A DNA stretch of 64,000 bases from JAWSVE01 sp033852115 (GTDB lineage: Bacteria; Pseudomonadota; Gammaproteobacteria; Pseudomonadales; Cellvibrionaceae), in contig JAWSVE010000003.1 of NCBI GenBank assembly GCA_033852115.1, forward strand, positions 124,001 through 188,000, in the 5' to 3' direction. The position numbers and the translations under genes were made by a program. Position 1 is the stretch's first letter. Each line of letters starts with the position of its first letter. The notes under the pieces are model-generated. The model ran no database searches, was not told the DNA's origin, and worked only from the letters and a program-made list of their open reading frames with translations. Positions 44,617 to 53,072 of the stretch are shown here, piece by piece.

Positions 44617-45822
44617 CTATCTCAAATCTTCATACGGTAATCCGACATATTGTTGCGCTATCACCCGACGCCCTGCTTCATAGTCGAGGTAATAATTAAG
44701 TTCTGACTCCATAAAACGTTTTTGCACCTGCGATTCAACACCGTTAATGTCATCAACACCATCAAAATTATGCAGCATATTGGTCATCCACCAAGAGAAA
44801 CGCTCACCGTGCCATACTCGACGTAAACAGATCTCTGAATATTGCGCTGTACAGGATTTATCGCCCTCTTTGTAGACTCGCTGCATAACTTTATAAAGTG
44901 TCGCCACATCAGAGGCTGCTAAATTTAACCCTTTCGCACCGGTTGGCGGTACAATGTGCGCAGCATCACCCACCAAAAACAAATTCCCGTATTGCATAGG
45001 CTCGCACACAAAGGAACGCAATGGTGCGATGCTTTTCTCGATGCTCGGCCCAGTTACCAGCTTCGCCGCTACATCTTCTGGTAAACGCTTTTTGAATTCG
45101 TCCCAAAACGCGTCATCTGACCAATCTTCTACCTTATCGGTCAAGGGAACCTGAATGTAGTAACGCGATCGTGTTCGGGAACGAAGGCTAGCCAACGCAA
45201 AGCCACGATCATGCTTACAATAAATGAGTTCTTCGCTGACGGGCGGTGTGTCAGACAATAAACCTAGCCAGCCGAATGGATAAACGCGCTCAAACTCAGT
45301 GCGCTTATCTTCCGGAATGGTTTGGCGAGAGACACCATGGAATCCATCACACCCCGCTATGTAGTCACAGTCGAGACGAGCGGTTTCACCATCTTTAGTG
45401 AATGTCACATAAGGCGAATCACTTTTTACATCATGCAACGCAACATTTTCCGCCTCATAGATGGTGGTTAATCCAGCCGCTGCCCGAGCTTCCATCAAGT
45501 CCTTAGTGATTTCCGTTTGGCCATAAACAACAACCGAGTCTCCGTTGGTCAAAGCGGTAAAATCAATTCGCTCGCGACGGTTATTGAAACTAAGCTCGAC
45601 ACCTTCATGAATCTCGCCTTCGCGATCCATTCGCTCGGCGACGCCCGCTTCGCGGACTAGGTCCACGAAACCTTGTTCAAGCACTCCCGCACGAATACGA
45701 CCTAATACATAATCCCCAGTCACGCGCTCCAGAATAACGTTATCAATACCTTGTTTCGCCAGTAGCTGGCCCAACAGTAAACCAGAAGGCCCTGCTCCAA
45801 TAATCGCAACTTGCGTCTTCAC
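44617..45822 (-). CDS. pobA: 4-hydroxybenzoate 3-monooxygenase
   Basis: This 401-residue FAD enzyme of the aromatic hydroxylase class A has GXGXXG loop VAIIGAGPSGLLLGQLLAKQG, the DG motif CDYIAGCDGFHGVSRQ and the GD motif GNLFLVGDAAHIVPPTGAKGLNLAASD. It uses NADPH and oxygen to turn 4-hydroxybenzoate into protocatechuate, the substrate of the Lig enzymes encoded 15 kb away. Length and blocks match PobA closely. It diverges from an AraC-type regulator gene. Confidence 0.95.
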   Translation of the reverse strand: MKTQVAIIGAGPSGLLLGQLLAKQGIDNVILERVTGDYVLGRIRAGVLEQGFVDLVREAGVAERMDREGEIHEGVELSFNNRRERIDFTALTNGDSVVVYGQTEITKDLMEARAAAGLTTIYEAENVALHDVKSDSPYVTFTKDGETARLDCDYIAGCDGFHGVSRQTIPEDKRTEFERVYPFGWLGLLSDTPPVSEELIYCKHDRGFALASLRSRTRSRYYIQVPLTDKVEDWSDDAFWDEFKKRLPEDVAAKLVTGPSIEKSIAPLRSFVCEPMQYGNLFLVGDAAHIVPPTGAKGLNLAASDVATLYKVMQRVYKEGDKSCTAQYSEICLRRVWHGERFSWWMTNMLHNFDGVDDINGVESQVQKRFMESELNYYLDYEAGRRVIAQQYVGLPYEDLR

Positions 45823-45904
45823 TTTAGTCTCCTCAGATCTTCATTATTTACCGACAGTATGGGGAAAATAAGAGGATTAGATTAGAGGAATATGAGACAA
45901 TAAA

Positions 45905-46002
45905 TTGTACTTTTTGAACATCTATCACCAGCGTATATAAGTTAAACCTTCGCTGCTATAAGTTTTTTAGAATAATAGGTTGTACTTTCAATACCGTACT
46001 TT
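45905..46002. promoter_or_regulatory. Three GTACTTT repeats between pobA and pobR
   Basis: TTGTACTTT occurs at 45905 and 45980 and CCGTACTTT at 45994, all on the same strand in the divergent gap. AraC-type activators bind direct repeats, so these are candidate PobR half sites. Confidence 0.35.
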
Positions 46003-46063
46003 CATTTTAGCCCAATGGCGTGCCCCTCCATTGGGACTGAATCAACAAGGTTGGCCAAATACG

Positions 46064-46939
46064 ATGAACCTCGCGATACCGCATTTTGGACTCTACGGCG
46101 AAAGCGCCTGGCAAGACGACCCGGCACTAATCCATAGCGAGAATATCGCCAGTCGCAGTAGCCCGCTTGGCTGGGTCATCGAAGCCCACCGTCACAACCA
46201 GATGTATCAATGTCTACTGGTCGAATCCGGCGATGTTACGCTTCGTCTTGACGAACGCAGTTATACAACGCAAGGCCCCTGCATTGTTTGGATACCTCCG
46301 GGCGTGGTTCACAGCTTTCAATTCAGCAAGGATACGAAAGGTGCCGTAGTGTCAGTGTCGCAGTACTTGTTGAGCAATGCATTCGAGGGCCGCAGTAACC
46401 TAACCATCAGCGACACACTGCAGACTGCGTTTGTGCAGCACTTCAACAAAGACCTATCTCATTGGGTACCTATTCGTGAAACACAAAAACAACTGCAAAA
46501 AGAGCTAGACAGCAGCCAATACGGAAAGTCATTGGTATGCGAATCTTTAATGCTGGTGCTAGTGATCTACATTTGCCGCTGCCAAACCAACGAACCCACC
46601 CAGGAAACTGGCTCGAACAATCGTCTCTTCATCGCATTTCAACGCTTGGTCGATGAACACTACAAAAATCACCTGACCGCTGACAAGTACGCCGCAAAAC
46701 TCAATATTACGCCGTCAAAACTCAACCGTATGGTGAAACACATTACTGGCCTCAGTGCGAAACAGTTTGTTCAGCAACGCCTTGTCATCGAAATAAAACG
46801 TCGACTGCTCTATACCCGTCAATCGGCCGATGCCATTGCCTATGAATCTGGGTTTAAAGACCCGGGGTATTTTTCGCGATTTTTTAAACGGGCGACCGGT
46901 CAAACACCGGGAAAGTTTCGGCAGGACCACAGGCTCTAA
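46064..46939 (+). CDS. pobR: AraC-family activator of pobA
   Basis: From the ATG at 46064 the product is 291 residues; the open frame extends to 45980 but the extra residues have no family match. The N-terminus NLAIPHFGLYGE followed by VIEAHRHNQMYQCLLVESGDV is the cupin sensor pattern of AraC-type PobR proteins. The C-terminal double helix-turn-helix has TADKYAAKLNITPSKLNRMVKHITG and AIAYESGFKDPGYFSRFFKRATGQTPGKFR. It probably activates pobA in response to 4-hydroxybenzoate. Confidence 0.88.
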   Translation: MNLAIPHFGLYGESAWQDDPALIHSENIASRSSPLGWVIEAHRHNQMYQCLLVESGDVTLRLDERSYTTQGPCIVWIPPGVVHSFQFSKDTKGAVVSVSQYLLSNAFEGRSNLTISDTLQTAFVQHFNKDLSHWVPIRETQKQLQKELDSSQYGKSLVCESLMLVLVIYICRCQTNEPTQETGSNNRLFIAFQRLVDEHYKNHLTADKYAAKLNITPSKLNRMVKHITGLSAKQFVQQRLVIEIKRRLLYTRQSADAIAYESGFKDPGYFSRFFKRATGQTPGKFRQDHRL

Positions 46940-46948
46940 CCATACTGA

Positions 46949-47008
46949 CACACTCGGTAAAAGCACGCTCGGTAAAAGCACGCTCGGTGAAAGCACGCTC
47001 GGTTAAAG
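46949..47008. repeat. Four tandem 15-bp repeats
   Basis: Four adjoining copies of CACGCTCGGTAAAAG, each with at most one or two changes, lie just after the pobR stop. They could be a variable-number locus. Confidence 0.8.
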
Positions 47009-47056
47009 GCCGTGGTCAGACACGTTGTGCGGCAAACATTGCGTACGAGGTTTGAT

Positions 47057-47461
47057 TTATTTTAATTTAATCGCACGCATAATATCCCGCCAGCTAACAA
47101 TACCTAACGGGTGATTGTTTTCGTCCACAATCGGAATACAAGAAATCGGGTGTTTATTGAAAAGCGCGATTGCATCATAAAACGACGCTGTAGGGCCAAG
47201 TGTTATGAGTTGACGGCTCATAACTTGGCGAACGCGTTTATTGAGGGTTGCGGTATCCCGCGCATTCGCCACCGCTGTACCCGCAGTGGGACTGATTGAA
47301 CCGAGTAAATCACGATCCGAAATGACACCAACCAGAACACCCTCATCAACAACCAACAAGTGATGGAATTGAGTCTTTTCGAAGATGTCCTTCACCTCGC
47401 TCATCGGATTATCCATTGCGATGGAGACAGGATTCTTTGTCATGATCAGTGAAATTTGCAT
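47057..47461 (-). CDS. Two-CBS-domain protein
   Basis: This 134-residue protein is made of a pair of CBS motifs (MTKNPVSIAMDNPMSEVKDIFEKTQFHHLLVVDEGVLVGVISDRDLLG; VRQVMSRQLITLGPTASFYDAIALFNKHPISCIPIVDENNHPLGIVSWRDIMRAI). Stand-alone CBS pairs bind adenosine nucleotides and regulate partners. No partner gene is adjacent, so the role is unknown. Confidence 0.9.
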   Translation of the reverse strand: MQISLIMTKNPVSIAMDNPMSEVKDIFEKTQFHHLLVVDEGVLVGVISDRDLLGSISPTAGTAVANARDTATLNKRVRQVMSRQLITLGPTASFYDAIALFNKHPISCIPIVDENNHPLGIVSWRDIMRAIKLK

Positions 47462-47720
47462 ATCGCCAATTACTTTACGATTGATGTATTAAGCATAGCC
47501 AAAACATCAAACCTAGCTAACCAGCGTATTTGCTCCGCACCGAATTTACCTTTAGGGGCAGACACCATTGAGTAAGCGCAAAATCGCGAAGCCCCAGTCA
47601 CCGAAAAGTGCCCAACGAATAGCCCATCAAAGCCATTAATTGACTAAACTCTAATCAATAGTTTCAAAACGGGCTTCAATCGAGCCGCGTTAATCTAACC
47701 TAGCAGCCAACTGGAATGCC

Positions 47721-50024
47721 GTGGACAAAAGCGCATTAGACATATCGCCACAGCGGGTAACACTGACCCTACCGGCAGAACACGATCCGATAACCACCAA
47801 CGAGGTGTTAGCTCTGCTTGAACAGCAAAAAGTCACCTTTGGCATCGATCATCAGTCCATAGAAGACGCAGTTAATGACCTACAACAGGGTAAAACCCTC
47901 GACGCGATTGTAATTGCTGAAGCCAAACAACCTGAACGCGGCACAGGCTCATCCATAAAATTACAAAGCAATGTCGGAGATATTGTGACACCTGGAGAAG
48001 TGATCGCCATTATTAACGTGGGGGAACCAGGCACACCCGGGACAACGGTTTTTGGCGAGGCAATAGAACCGCCCTCCTCAGCCGAATTGACCTTGGGCGA
48101 CAATACTCTGCGAAATGAAGCCAATGTTTTATCGACGCGTTACGGCACGGTGAGTGAACGAATGGGCGTGCCTTACGTCACGCCACTGCTGGCTATTAGC
48201 CACGATAAACTCGAAGCGTGCTTAGACATCCACCCGACCTCCACTGTCGGTACGCCAATCACACGTGAAATTATTCTTGATGATATTCGCGCTGCGGGAA
48301 TAACATTCGGTATAAATGAAGACGCTATTGATATCACCGCAGAACTACAAACCATTCAAAGACAAGTCACCGTCGCCTTGGGCTTGCCAGCGGAGCCCGC
48401 CTGTAAAGCGGATTTCTTGTGTCATGTTACACTCAATGGTTCAGACCCACGCGAGCTAGCGAAAAACCCCGAAGCCGTTCAACACCCGGCGGTTCAACCA
48501 AAACTGGTAGAGCAAGAAGATCTAATTTGCACAGAAACACCGGCAACCGCACAAACCACCGGGAAAAATATTTTTGGTGAAGACATCAAGCCGCCCCCCT
48601 CAAAAACAGAAGCGCCACCACTCAGTATTGGGGAAGGCCTACGAAAAGAGGACGACAGCGGTGACTATTTCGCCGACGTTACCCCAGTCGGGTACCTCAC
48701 TCTCATAAACAACAAACTCGTAGTTACACCGCCCATTAAAGTCAGCGACGATGGAATGCACGTGTATCTAACCGCATACCCCCAAGAAGCACATCACTTA
48801 GCCCTATCCCGAAAACACATAGACAGATGTTTAGAAAAGCTAAATGTAACCTACGGCATTGACCATCAAGCGATAGATGATGCACTCATCGCGCTGCGCG
48901 AGAATACTCAGAAAAAAATAGAACGCGTCATCGCAAACGGTCGGCCTGGTGTTGCCGGTGAGGACGAGTATTTAAAATACCTTGTAGATCACCAAGCCAA
49001 TGTGGGTAAAAAAACTGACGATGACAGAGTCGATTTTCACGAGCGTTCGACCATCAAAAACGTCGAGCCAGAACAACCCATTGCAACCATCATCCCCGCC
49101 ACCAAAGGTCAATCCCAAATAGATGTATTTGGCAACCCGACGCCCGCTACAGAAGGAAAACACATTGGCTACATAGCAGGCGATGGGGTGCGCCTCGAGG
49201 GTGACACTTTCTACGCAACAGAATCAGGCGCGTTACTCATTCAAGGAAATATAGTAAGTGTTAGTGATATTTTTGAATGGGATGGCGACGTCGGATATAA
49301 GTCCGGCAACCTTCATCATGAAACCGGTGCTATTCACATCAAAGGCAATATTGAAAGTGGCTTCAAGGTTGATGCGAAAGGTCACGTTATAATTTCACAA
49401 AATATTGACAATGCCTCGGTTACAGCCGGTGCCGATGTTGTCGTTAACGGGGGTATCATTGAGCGCGATCACAGCGACGAACGTACCATGGCTGCAGGAA
49501 ATATCACCGCGAAATTCGCGCAAAATGCCAAACTATATGCCTATCACGACATCATAGTCACTGATTCTGCGGTTAACAGTACGCTACACGCCAAAGGCTC
49601 CATCACCATCACACAAGGAAAAGGTCATCTCGTCGGCGGCGTAGCTAGAGCGGGTAAAACCATTACGGTAAAACACTTGGGCTCGCCCGCGGGAGCAAAA
49701 ACCACCGTGGTCATTGAAATTGACCCCAAACTCAGTAAATCACTTCATCACCAAATTGCTGAATATTTAGAGCAACTTCAAGACCCATCTCTAAACGGAG
49801 AAGACGTGTCCGAGCTCAACGAACGCATACAAAGAATCACCATTCAATTACGCAATCTCACCAACAACGTTATAAAGCAAGGCGCTGTGATTATCGAAGG
49901 TACAGTCCATCCAGGTGTTAGTGTAAAAATTTTAGACCAAACATATACTTTTAAAGAAGAACAGCGCCGATGCAAAGTACGCCTGGTCGGCGCTCGTGTT
50001 TTTGATGTAAGCCCAATTGAATAG
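47721..50024 (+). CDS. FapA-like DUF342 protein with triplicated N-terminal modules
   Basis: The 767-residue protein starts with GTG. Three modules share a helix of the form VTFGIDHQSIEDAV (near residues 35-50), ITFGINEDAIDIT and VTYGIDHQAIDDAL. Each is followed by a glycine/proline loop ending VFGEAIEPP, IFGEDIKPP or VFGNPTPA. The C-terminal third is the right-handed beta-helix of DUF342/FapA (IQGNIVSVSDIF, IKGNIESGFKVDAKGHVIISQNIDNASV, TAGADVVVNGGI). A coiled coil near LSKSLHHQIAEYLEQLQ ends the protein. Ordinary members have one N-terminal module. FapA-like proteins are tied to cell surface and polar organisation in some gammaproteobacteria; the role here is not known. Confidence 0.85.
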   Translation: MDKSALDISPQRVTLTLPAEHDPITTNEVLALLEQQKVTFGIDHQSIEDAVNDLQQGKTLDAIVIAEAKQPERGTGSSIKLQSNVGDIVTPGEVIAIINVGEPGTPGTTVFGEAIEPPSSAELTLGDNTLRNEANVLSTRYGTVSERMGVPYVTPLLAISHDKLEACLDIHPTSTVGTPITREIILDDIRAAGITFGINEDAIDITAELQTIQRQVTVALGLPAEPACKADFLCHVTLNGSDPRELAKNPEAVQHPAVQPKLVEQEDLICTETPATAQTTGKNIFGEDIKPPPSKTEAPPLSIGEGLRKEDDSGDYFADVTPVGYLTLINNKLVVTPPIKVSDDGMHVYLTAYPQEAHHLALSRKHIDRCLEKLNVTYGIDHQAIDDALIALRENTQKKIERVIANGRPGVAGEDEYLKYLVDHQANVGKKTDDDRVDFHERSTIKNVEPEQPIATIIPATKGQSQIDVFGNPTPATEGKHIGYIAGDGVRLEGDTFYATESGALLIQGNIVSVSDIFEWDGDVGYKSGNLHHETGAIHIKGNIESGFKVDAKGHVIISQNIDNASVTAGADVVVNGGIIERDHSDERTMAAGNITAKFAQNAKLYAYHDIIVTDSAVNSTLHAKGSITITQGKGHLVGGVARAGKTITVKHLGSPAGAKTTVVIEIDPKLSKSLHHQIAEYLEQLQDPSLNGEDVSELNERIQRITIQLRNLTNNVIKQGAVIIEGTVHPGVSVKILDQTYTFKEEQRRCKVRLVGARVFDVSPIE

Positions 50025-50058
50025 CGGCACTCTGACTTTAGATATAATCTCGATATTT

Positions 50059-51207
50059 TTAGTCCACCTCTCGCGCTAACCAATCATCCCAAGTACCAAG
50101 TGCTAAACGCGATAGCTGATTCTCATCATATAAACCAATGTCTTTCCATATCTTCGCGATTGGATCTTGCGCTAAGGTATCAACCCACAAGGTGTCATAA
50201 TCGGTCGTCGCCCACCATATAACAATGGAAGCGTTTAAATTATTTGCATCCGCTAATAACATCGACAGATAGTTGTTCTGATAGCTTTCGTTACTTTCGG
50301 CGGAATAGTTAAAATCAGTAATCTCCAAGCTCTCCCCGATCCAGCCTGTTTCGGAAATAGCGATGGGTTTACCGGCAGAAAATTCATTCGCTTGCGTGAG
50401 CCAATTTGCGGGCAAGTTTTCAGGGTTCCCGCGATCGCCATGACTAAAAAACACATACGGATAGACACTCAGCCCCACCACATCGGAAAACTCAAGCACA
50501 GCGGCGATGTTATCTTCTATGAGTTGCATTTCACTACTCCCGGGTGTTTTCAATGCAACGGAGACCATTATATTGAGATCAGGATAAGTCGCTTTTAAAC
50601 GCCCATAAACGGTTTCAGCAAAAATTAAATACTCTGTATAACTAGAAAAATCATTCAGAATAAGCTCGCTAATCTCAGTACCGTACTCAAAATAACGCGG
50701 TTGAAATCGATCGATCATATTCGATGCATAATTAATATAGGCGTCGATTACCTCTGGAGAACTCCAACTACGCGTCGCCCATTCACCTTGTAACGGCATA
50801 TTATCGAATTCACCCCGGTCAAGCGCTAAGCCAGAACGCTCCGAGTTAAGCGAATCAATCGCCAAAAACACATCCGTACTGCTACTAGTCCTCGCGATAC
50901 GGTTTTGAACCTCCGCTTCAAGGTTTGGATGATACGGGGTCTGATCCAACGCTTGTTGCCACGGGACACCGCCAAGCAAGTGGTGTTTAACGATATCGCC
51001 ATGGGCGGCTAAACGGGTATAGGTTAGATCTTGTGCTGTAACCGATGCCTCGTATAGCCAAGGCGTAAACCCCATAGAAAACGAACGTGTTGCCGGAGGA
51101 TTGACTACTGGTTGAGAGGATTGGCTGCCTGACGAGCCGCCTCCGCATCCTATCAAACACAGGAGCGATAAAAGACTGAGAACGGCTCTGAAGTTTAATA
51201 ATTTCAT
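50059..51207 (-). CDS. Lipoprotein with glycosidase-like TIM barrel
   Basis: The 382-residue product has a lipoprotein signal with lipobox LIGC and Cys21, followed by a Gly/Ser linker. The barrel contains FEYGTEISELILND and KPIAISETGWIGE. These place glutamates at the ends of strands 4 and 7, as in clan A glycoside hydrolases (GH53/GH5-like). ASIVIWWATTDYDTLW near the end gives the aromatic platform. The substrate cannot be named; a surface polysaccharide is plausible. It is the last chromosomal gene before the integron array and reads in the same direction as the cassettes. Confidence 0.7.
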   Translation of the reverse strand: MKLLNFRAVLSLLSLLCLIGCGGGSSGSQSSQPVVNPPATRSFSMGFTPWLYEASVTAQDLTYTRLAAHGDIVKHHLLGGVPWQQALDQTPYHPNLEAEVQNRIARTSSSTDVFLAIDSLNSERSGLALDRGEFDNMPLQGEWATRSWSSPEVIDAYINYASNMIDRFQPRYFEYGTEISELILNDFSSYTEYLIFAETVYGRLKATYPDLNIMVSVALKTPGSSEMQLIEDNIAAVLEFSDVVGLSVYPYVFFSHGDRGNPENLPANWLTQANEFSAGKPIAISETGWIGESLEITDFNYSAESNESYQNNYLSMLLADANNLNASIVIWWATTDYDTLWVDTLAQDPIAKIWKDIGLYDENQLSRLALGTWDDWLAREVD

Positions 51208-51261
51208 TTGAGAAAAACTCTTTCATGCCTCGTATGACTACCCTGCTATACCATCAATAAC

Positions 51262-51417
51262 TGATAACGCGACTTCACCAAGTGGAAGTGAAAGTCACCG
51301 TTCTAAAGTGCGCTCTAGAACATTTATAGCAAGCGCTATCTCCTTGAGCGAATCTAGATGGTTGAGGTGTAGCATTAGCGAGCGAGATCTCGCAGGGACC
51401 TTAATGGTGTGTTATAG
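51262..51417 (-). repeat. Possible degenerate terminal attC
   Basis: The right core GTTATAG (51411-51417) equals that of two clear attC sites, and TGATAAC at 51262 is a possible outer core. The arms pair poorly, so the site is doubtful. The stretch also holds palindromes TCTAGA (twice) and GCGAGATCTCGC. Confidence 0.3.
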
Positions 51418-51762
51418 CCCAGCATTGTAGGTTGAAATCACATAGTCTAATGTTGGTCTGACGACTAGTGATCCATTTGTATCAACTACCGGTAGATTAT
51501 ATCTTCTAGTCGATAGGTCAGCAGCTTCCATTCTCGAGTGCAGCTTATCAGCCGTTGCTTCGTCATCAACAACAAAATACTCATATTTAATCCCGGCATC
51601 TCGGAGCTCAGCAAGCATTTTCTGAGTAACACTGCATGAATCTCTGCCATAGACCGCGACGTATGGTTCATCATACAAAGGATCTTTGCCTCCGTCTCCA
51701 TACTTCAACCAAAGCTGATAGGAACCGATGGTAATTGCCAGAATTATTAGAAGGTTCTTCAT
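51412..51762 (-). CDS. Cassette gene: membrane-anchored glutaredoxin-like protein
   Basis: From the ATG at 51762 the product is 116 residues. The longer frame to 51804 runs into the attC. One membrane anchor (NLLIILAITIGSYQLWL) precedes a thioredoxin-fold domain with VYGRDSCSVTQKMLAELRDAGIKYEYF and the cis-proline YNLPVVD. Only one Cys of the usual CxxC is present, so it would be monothiol. Its stop codon overlaps the core GTTATAG. It is the last recognisable cassette of the array, farthest from intI. The role may be thiol repair at the membrane; the partner is unknown. Confidence 0.7.
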   Translation of the reverse strand: MKNLLIILAITIGSYQLWLKYGDGGKDPLYDEPYVAVYGRDSCSVTQKMLAELRDAGIKYEYFVVDDEATADKLHSRMEAADLSTRRYNLPVVDTNGSLVVRPTLDYVISTYNAGL

Positions 51763-51792
51763 ATTTCTCAAGTTTTGGAGAGCTACACAAAA

Positions 51793-51853
51793 AATTAACG
51801 CCAAGCTAAGCGGCGCAGCTTTGCTGCGTCCTTGCTTGAGCGCCTTGTTAGCC
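51793..51853 (-). repeat. attC site of the Imm26-like cassette
   Basis: A 61-bp imperfect dyad runs from AATTAAC to GTTAGCC. Internal arms are GCCAAGCTAAGC-type and CTTGCTTGAGCGCC-type around GCGCAGCTTTGCTGC. It is a short attC type. Confidence 0.85.
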
Positions 51854-52291
51854 CTGCCAGCCTGTACATATACGCTCGACTAACAGAGTGTCGTTAATAA
51901 CTCCACGAATTGGGTGCTCCATTTGTTTAGGCGTAAGTTTTCCAATTCGCGTTTCATTTTCTCCATCCCACAACCACCAGACCTCAACTACACCTGATGC
52001 ATTCGCAACGCCTGTGCGAAAGATAGGGAAGGCTTTGAACTCGTCCCTAACTGGCAAATTACCAATAATGTTTACTATTCCTCGACTCACCGCCGCCCCA
52101 AGTGGAAAAAAAGATGTAAATTGGAGCGGAGTATTCGCTAGGTCTGCAATGTCATCTACTTTTCTGCGAGTCTGAAATACTCGCATTAAGGCGCCATATT
52201 GCTTGTGCTTATGAGTATATTGAGCATAACCAGTTCCATTCTCCGACAATGGGATCTCAACGATATCACCTAATTTTGGACGTTTACTCAT
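51848..52291 (-). CDS. Cassette gene: Imm26-like immunity protein
   Basis: The 147-residue soluble protein starts SKRPKLGDIVEIPLSENGTGYAQYTHKHKQYGALMRVF. The GDIVEIPL-x-GYAQ opening is typical of the Imm26 family of polymorphic-toxin immunity proteins. DEFKAFPIFRTGV and VWWLWDGENETRIGKLTPKQMEHPIRGVINDTLLVERI follow. No toxin gene is in the cassette, so it may guard against toxins of neighbours. It starts 14 bp after the previous attC and ends in its own attC core. The family call is by pattern only. Confidence 0.65.
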   Translation of the reverse strand: MSKRPKLGDIVEIPLSENGTGYAQYTHKHKQYGALMRVFQTRRKVDDIADLANTPLQFTSFFPLGAAVSRGIVNIIGNLPVRDEFKAFPIFRTGVANASGVVEVWWLWDGENETRIGKLTPKQMEHPIRGVINDTLLVERICTGWQG

Positions 52292-52304
52292 AACTTCCCT
52301 GTAG

Positions 52305-52397
52305 GGCTAACGCCCGAATATGGGGCTTGCGTGGAGCGCAGCGGAGCGCAAGTCCCAGCCAGCTCTCTTTGCTGGCGACATAATTTGCTTGTTATGC
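52305..52397 (-). repeat. attC site of the HEPN-like cassette
   Basis: A 93-bp site runs from GGCTAAC to GTTATGC. It has inner hairpins GCTTGCG/CGCAAG and GCCAGC/GCTGGC. Confidence 0.8.
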
Positions 52398-52398
52398 A

Positions 52399-53049
52399 TT
52401 ATGAATCTAGCCGTAACATTAAACCTCCAGGCCCATCTTTTTGAACCAGACCCGGGATTTTTTCCAATTTTGAAACAATGGACTTCGCCTCTGAATTAAG
52501 AGCGCCTATATTGACGCTCCACTTCATATTGTAAAACGTTTGTTCAGATGAAACATAGAGCCTTACTGGATATACCTTAGGGCTAAATGCCTCCCAGTGT
52601 GACAAAATCATGTTATATGCAGCCATTGGCGAAGGTGGCGAATTTGACTTTGATATTTTTATATTTGCTTCATCCAAATATTCGTCAAAATGCTCTAATG
52701 TGTTTCTCACTTTGTGATTTAGAACTTCCTTTAGTTCTATATCGCCTAGTGTTTCTTTTAGCTTTTTTGCACGCTCCTTTCTTAGCCTAAATTGCGGCCC
52801 TGATTCGCCGTTAAGCTTTACCGAAGGAGTGACCAAAAACTTCTTTATATTGGCGGCATCAGTCAGTATTGAAGAGATTGTTGAATGCAGATCAGGGTTT
52901 ACTTGAATTGCAAAGCCTTCATCTGGGATTCTTGTTTCCTTAAAAAGATTTTCAGATTTCTTAACCAATGAGCTAGCCAACCACCAAAGCTCATGAAAAT
53001 AAAGCGTTGAGAGCTTTCCATTATCGAATGTAATTTCAGCAGTGGTCAT
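52399..53049 (-). CDS. Cassette gene: unknown protein with RX4H motif
   Basis: This 216-residue soluble protein is not recognised. It is mainly helical. KVRNTLEHFDEYLDE contains R-N-x-x-x-H, the RX4-6H motif used by HEPN ribonucleases and RNA-binding domains, at a helix start as expected. The C-terminal part has strands (VYPVRLYVSSEQTFYNMKWSVNIGAL). If HEPN, it could be a cassette toxin without a visible antitoxin. Upstream of its start lies the left end of an IS inserted in the neighbouring attC, so its natural leader has been replaced. Confidence 0.6.
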   Translation of the reverse strand: MTTAEITFDNGKLSTLYFHELWWLASSLVKKSENLFKETRIPDEGFAIQVNPDLHSTISSILTDAANIKKFLVTPSVKLNGESGPQFRLRKERAKKLKETLGDIELKEVLNHKVRNTLEHFDEYLDEANIKISKSNSPPSPMAAYNMILSHWEAFSPKVYPVRLYVSSEQTFYNMKWSVNIGALNSEAKSIVSKLEKIPGLVQKDGPGGLMLRLDS

Positions 53050-53072
53050 TCGGGAATTCTTTTATGCATAAC

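Noticed and set aside
50059..51207. Glycosidase-like lipoprotein gene as a further cassette
   Set aside because: No attC-like dyad is present beyond its stop near 50000-50058.
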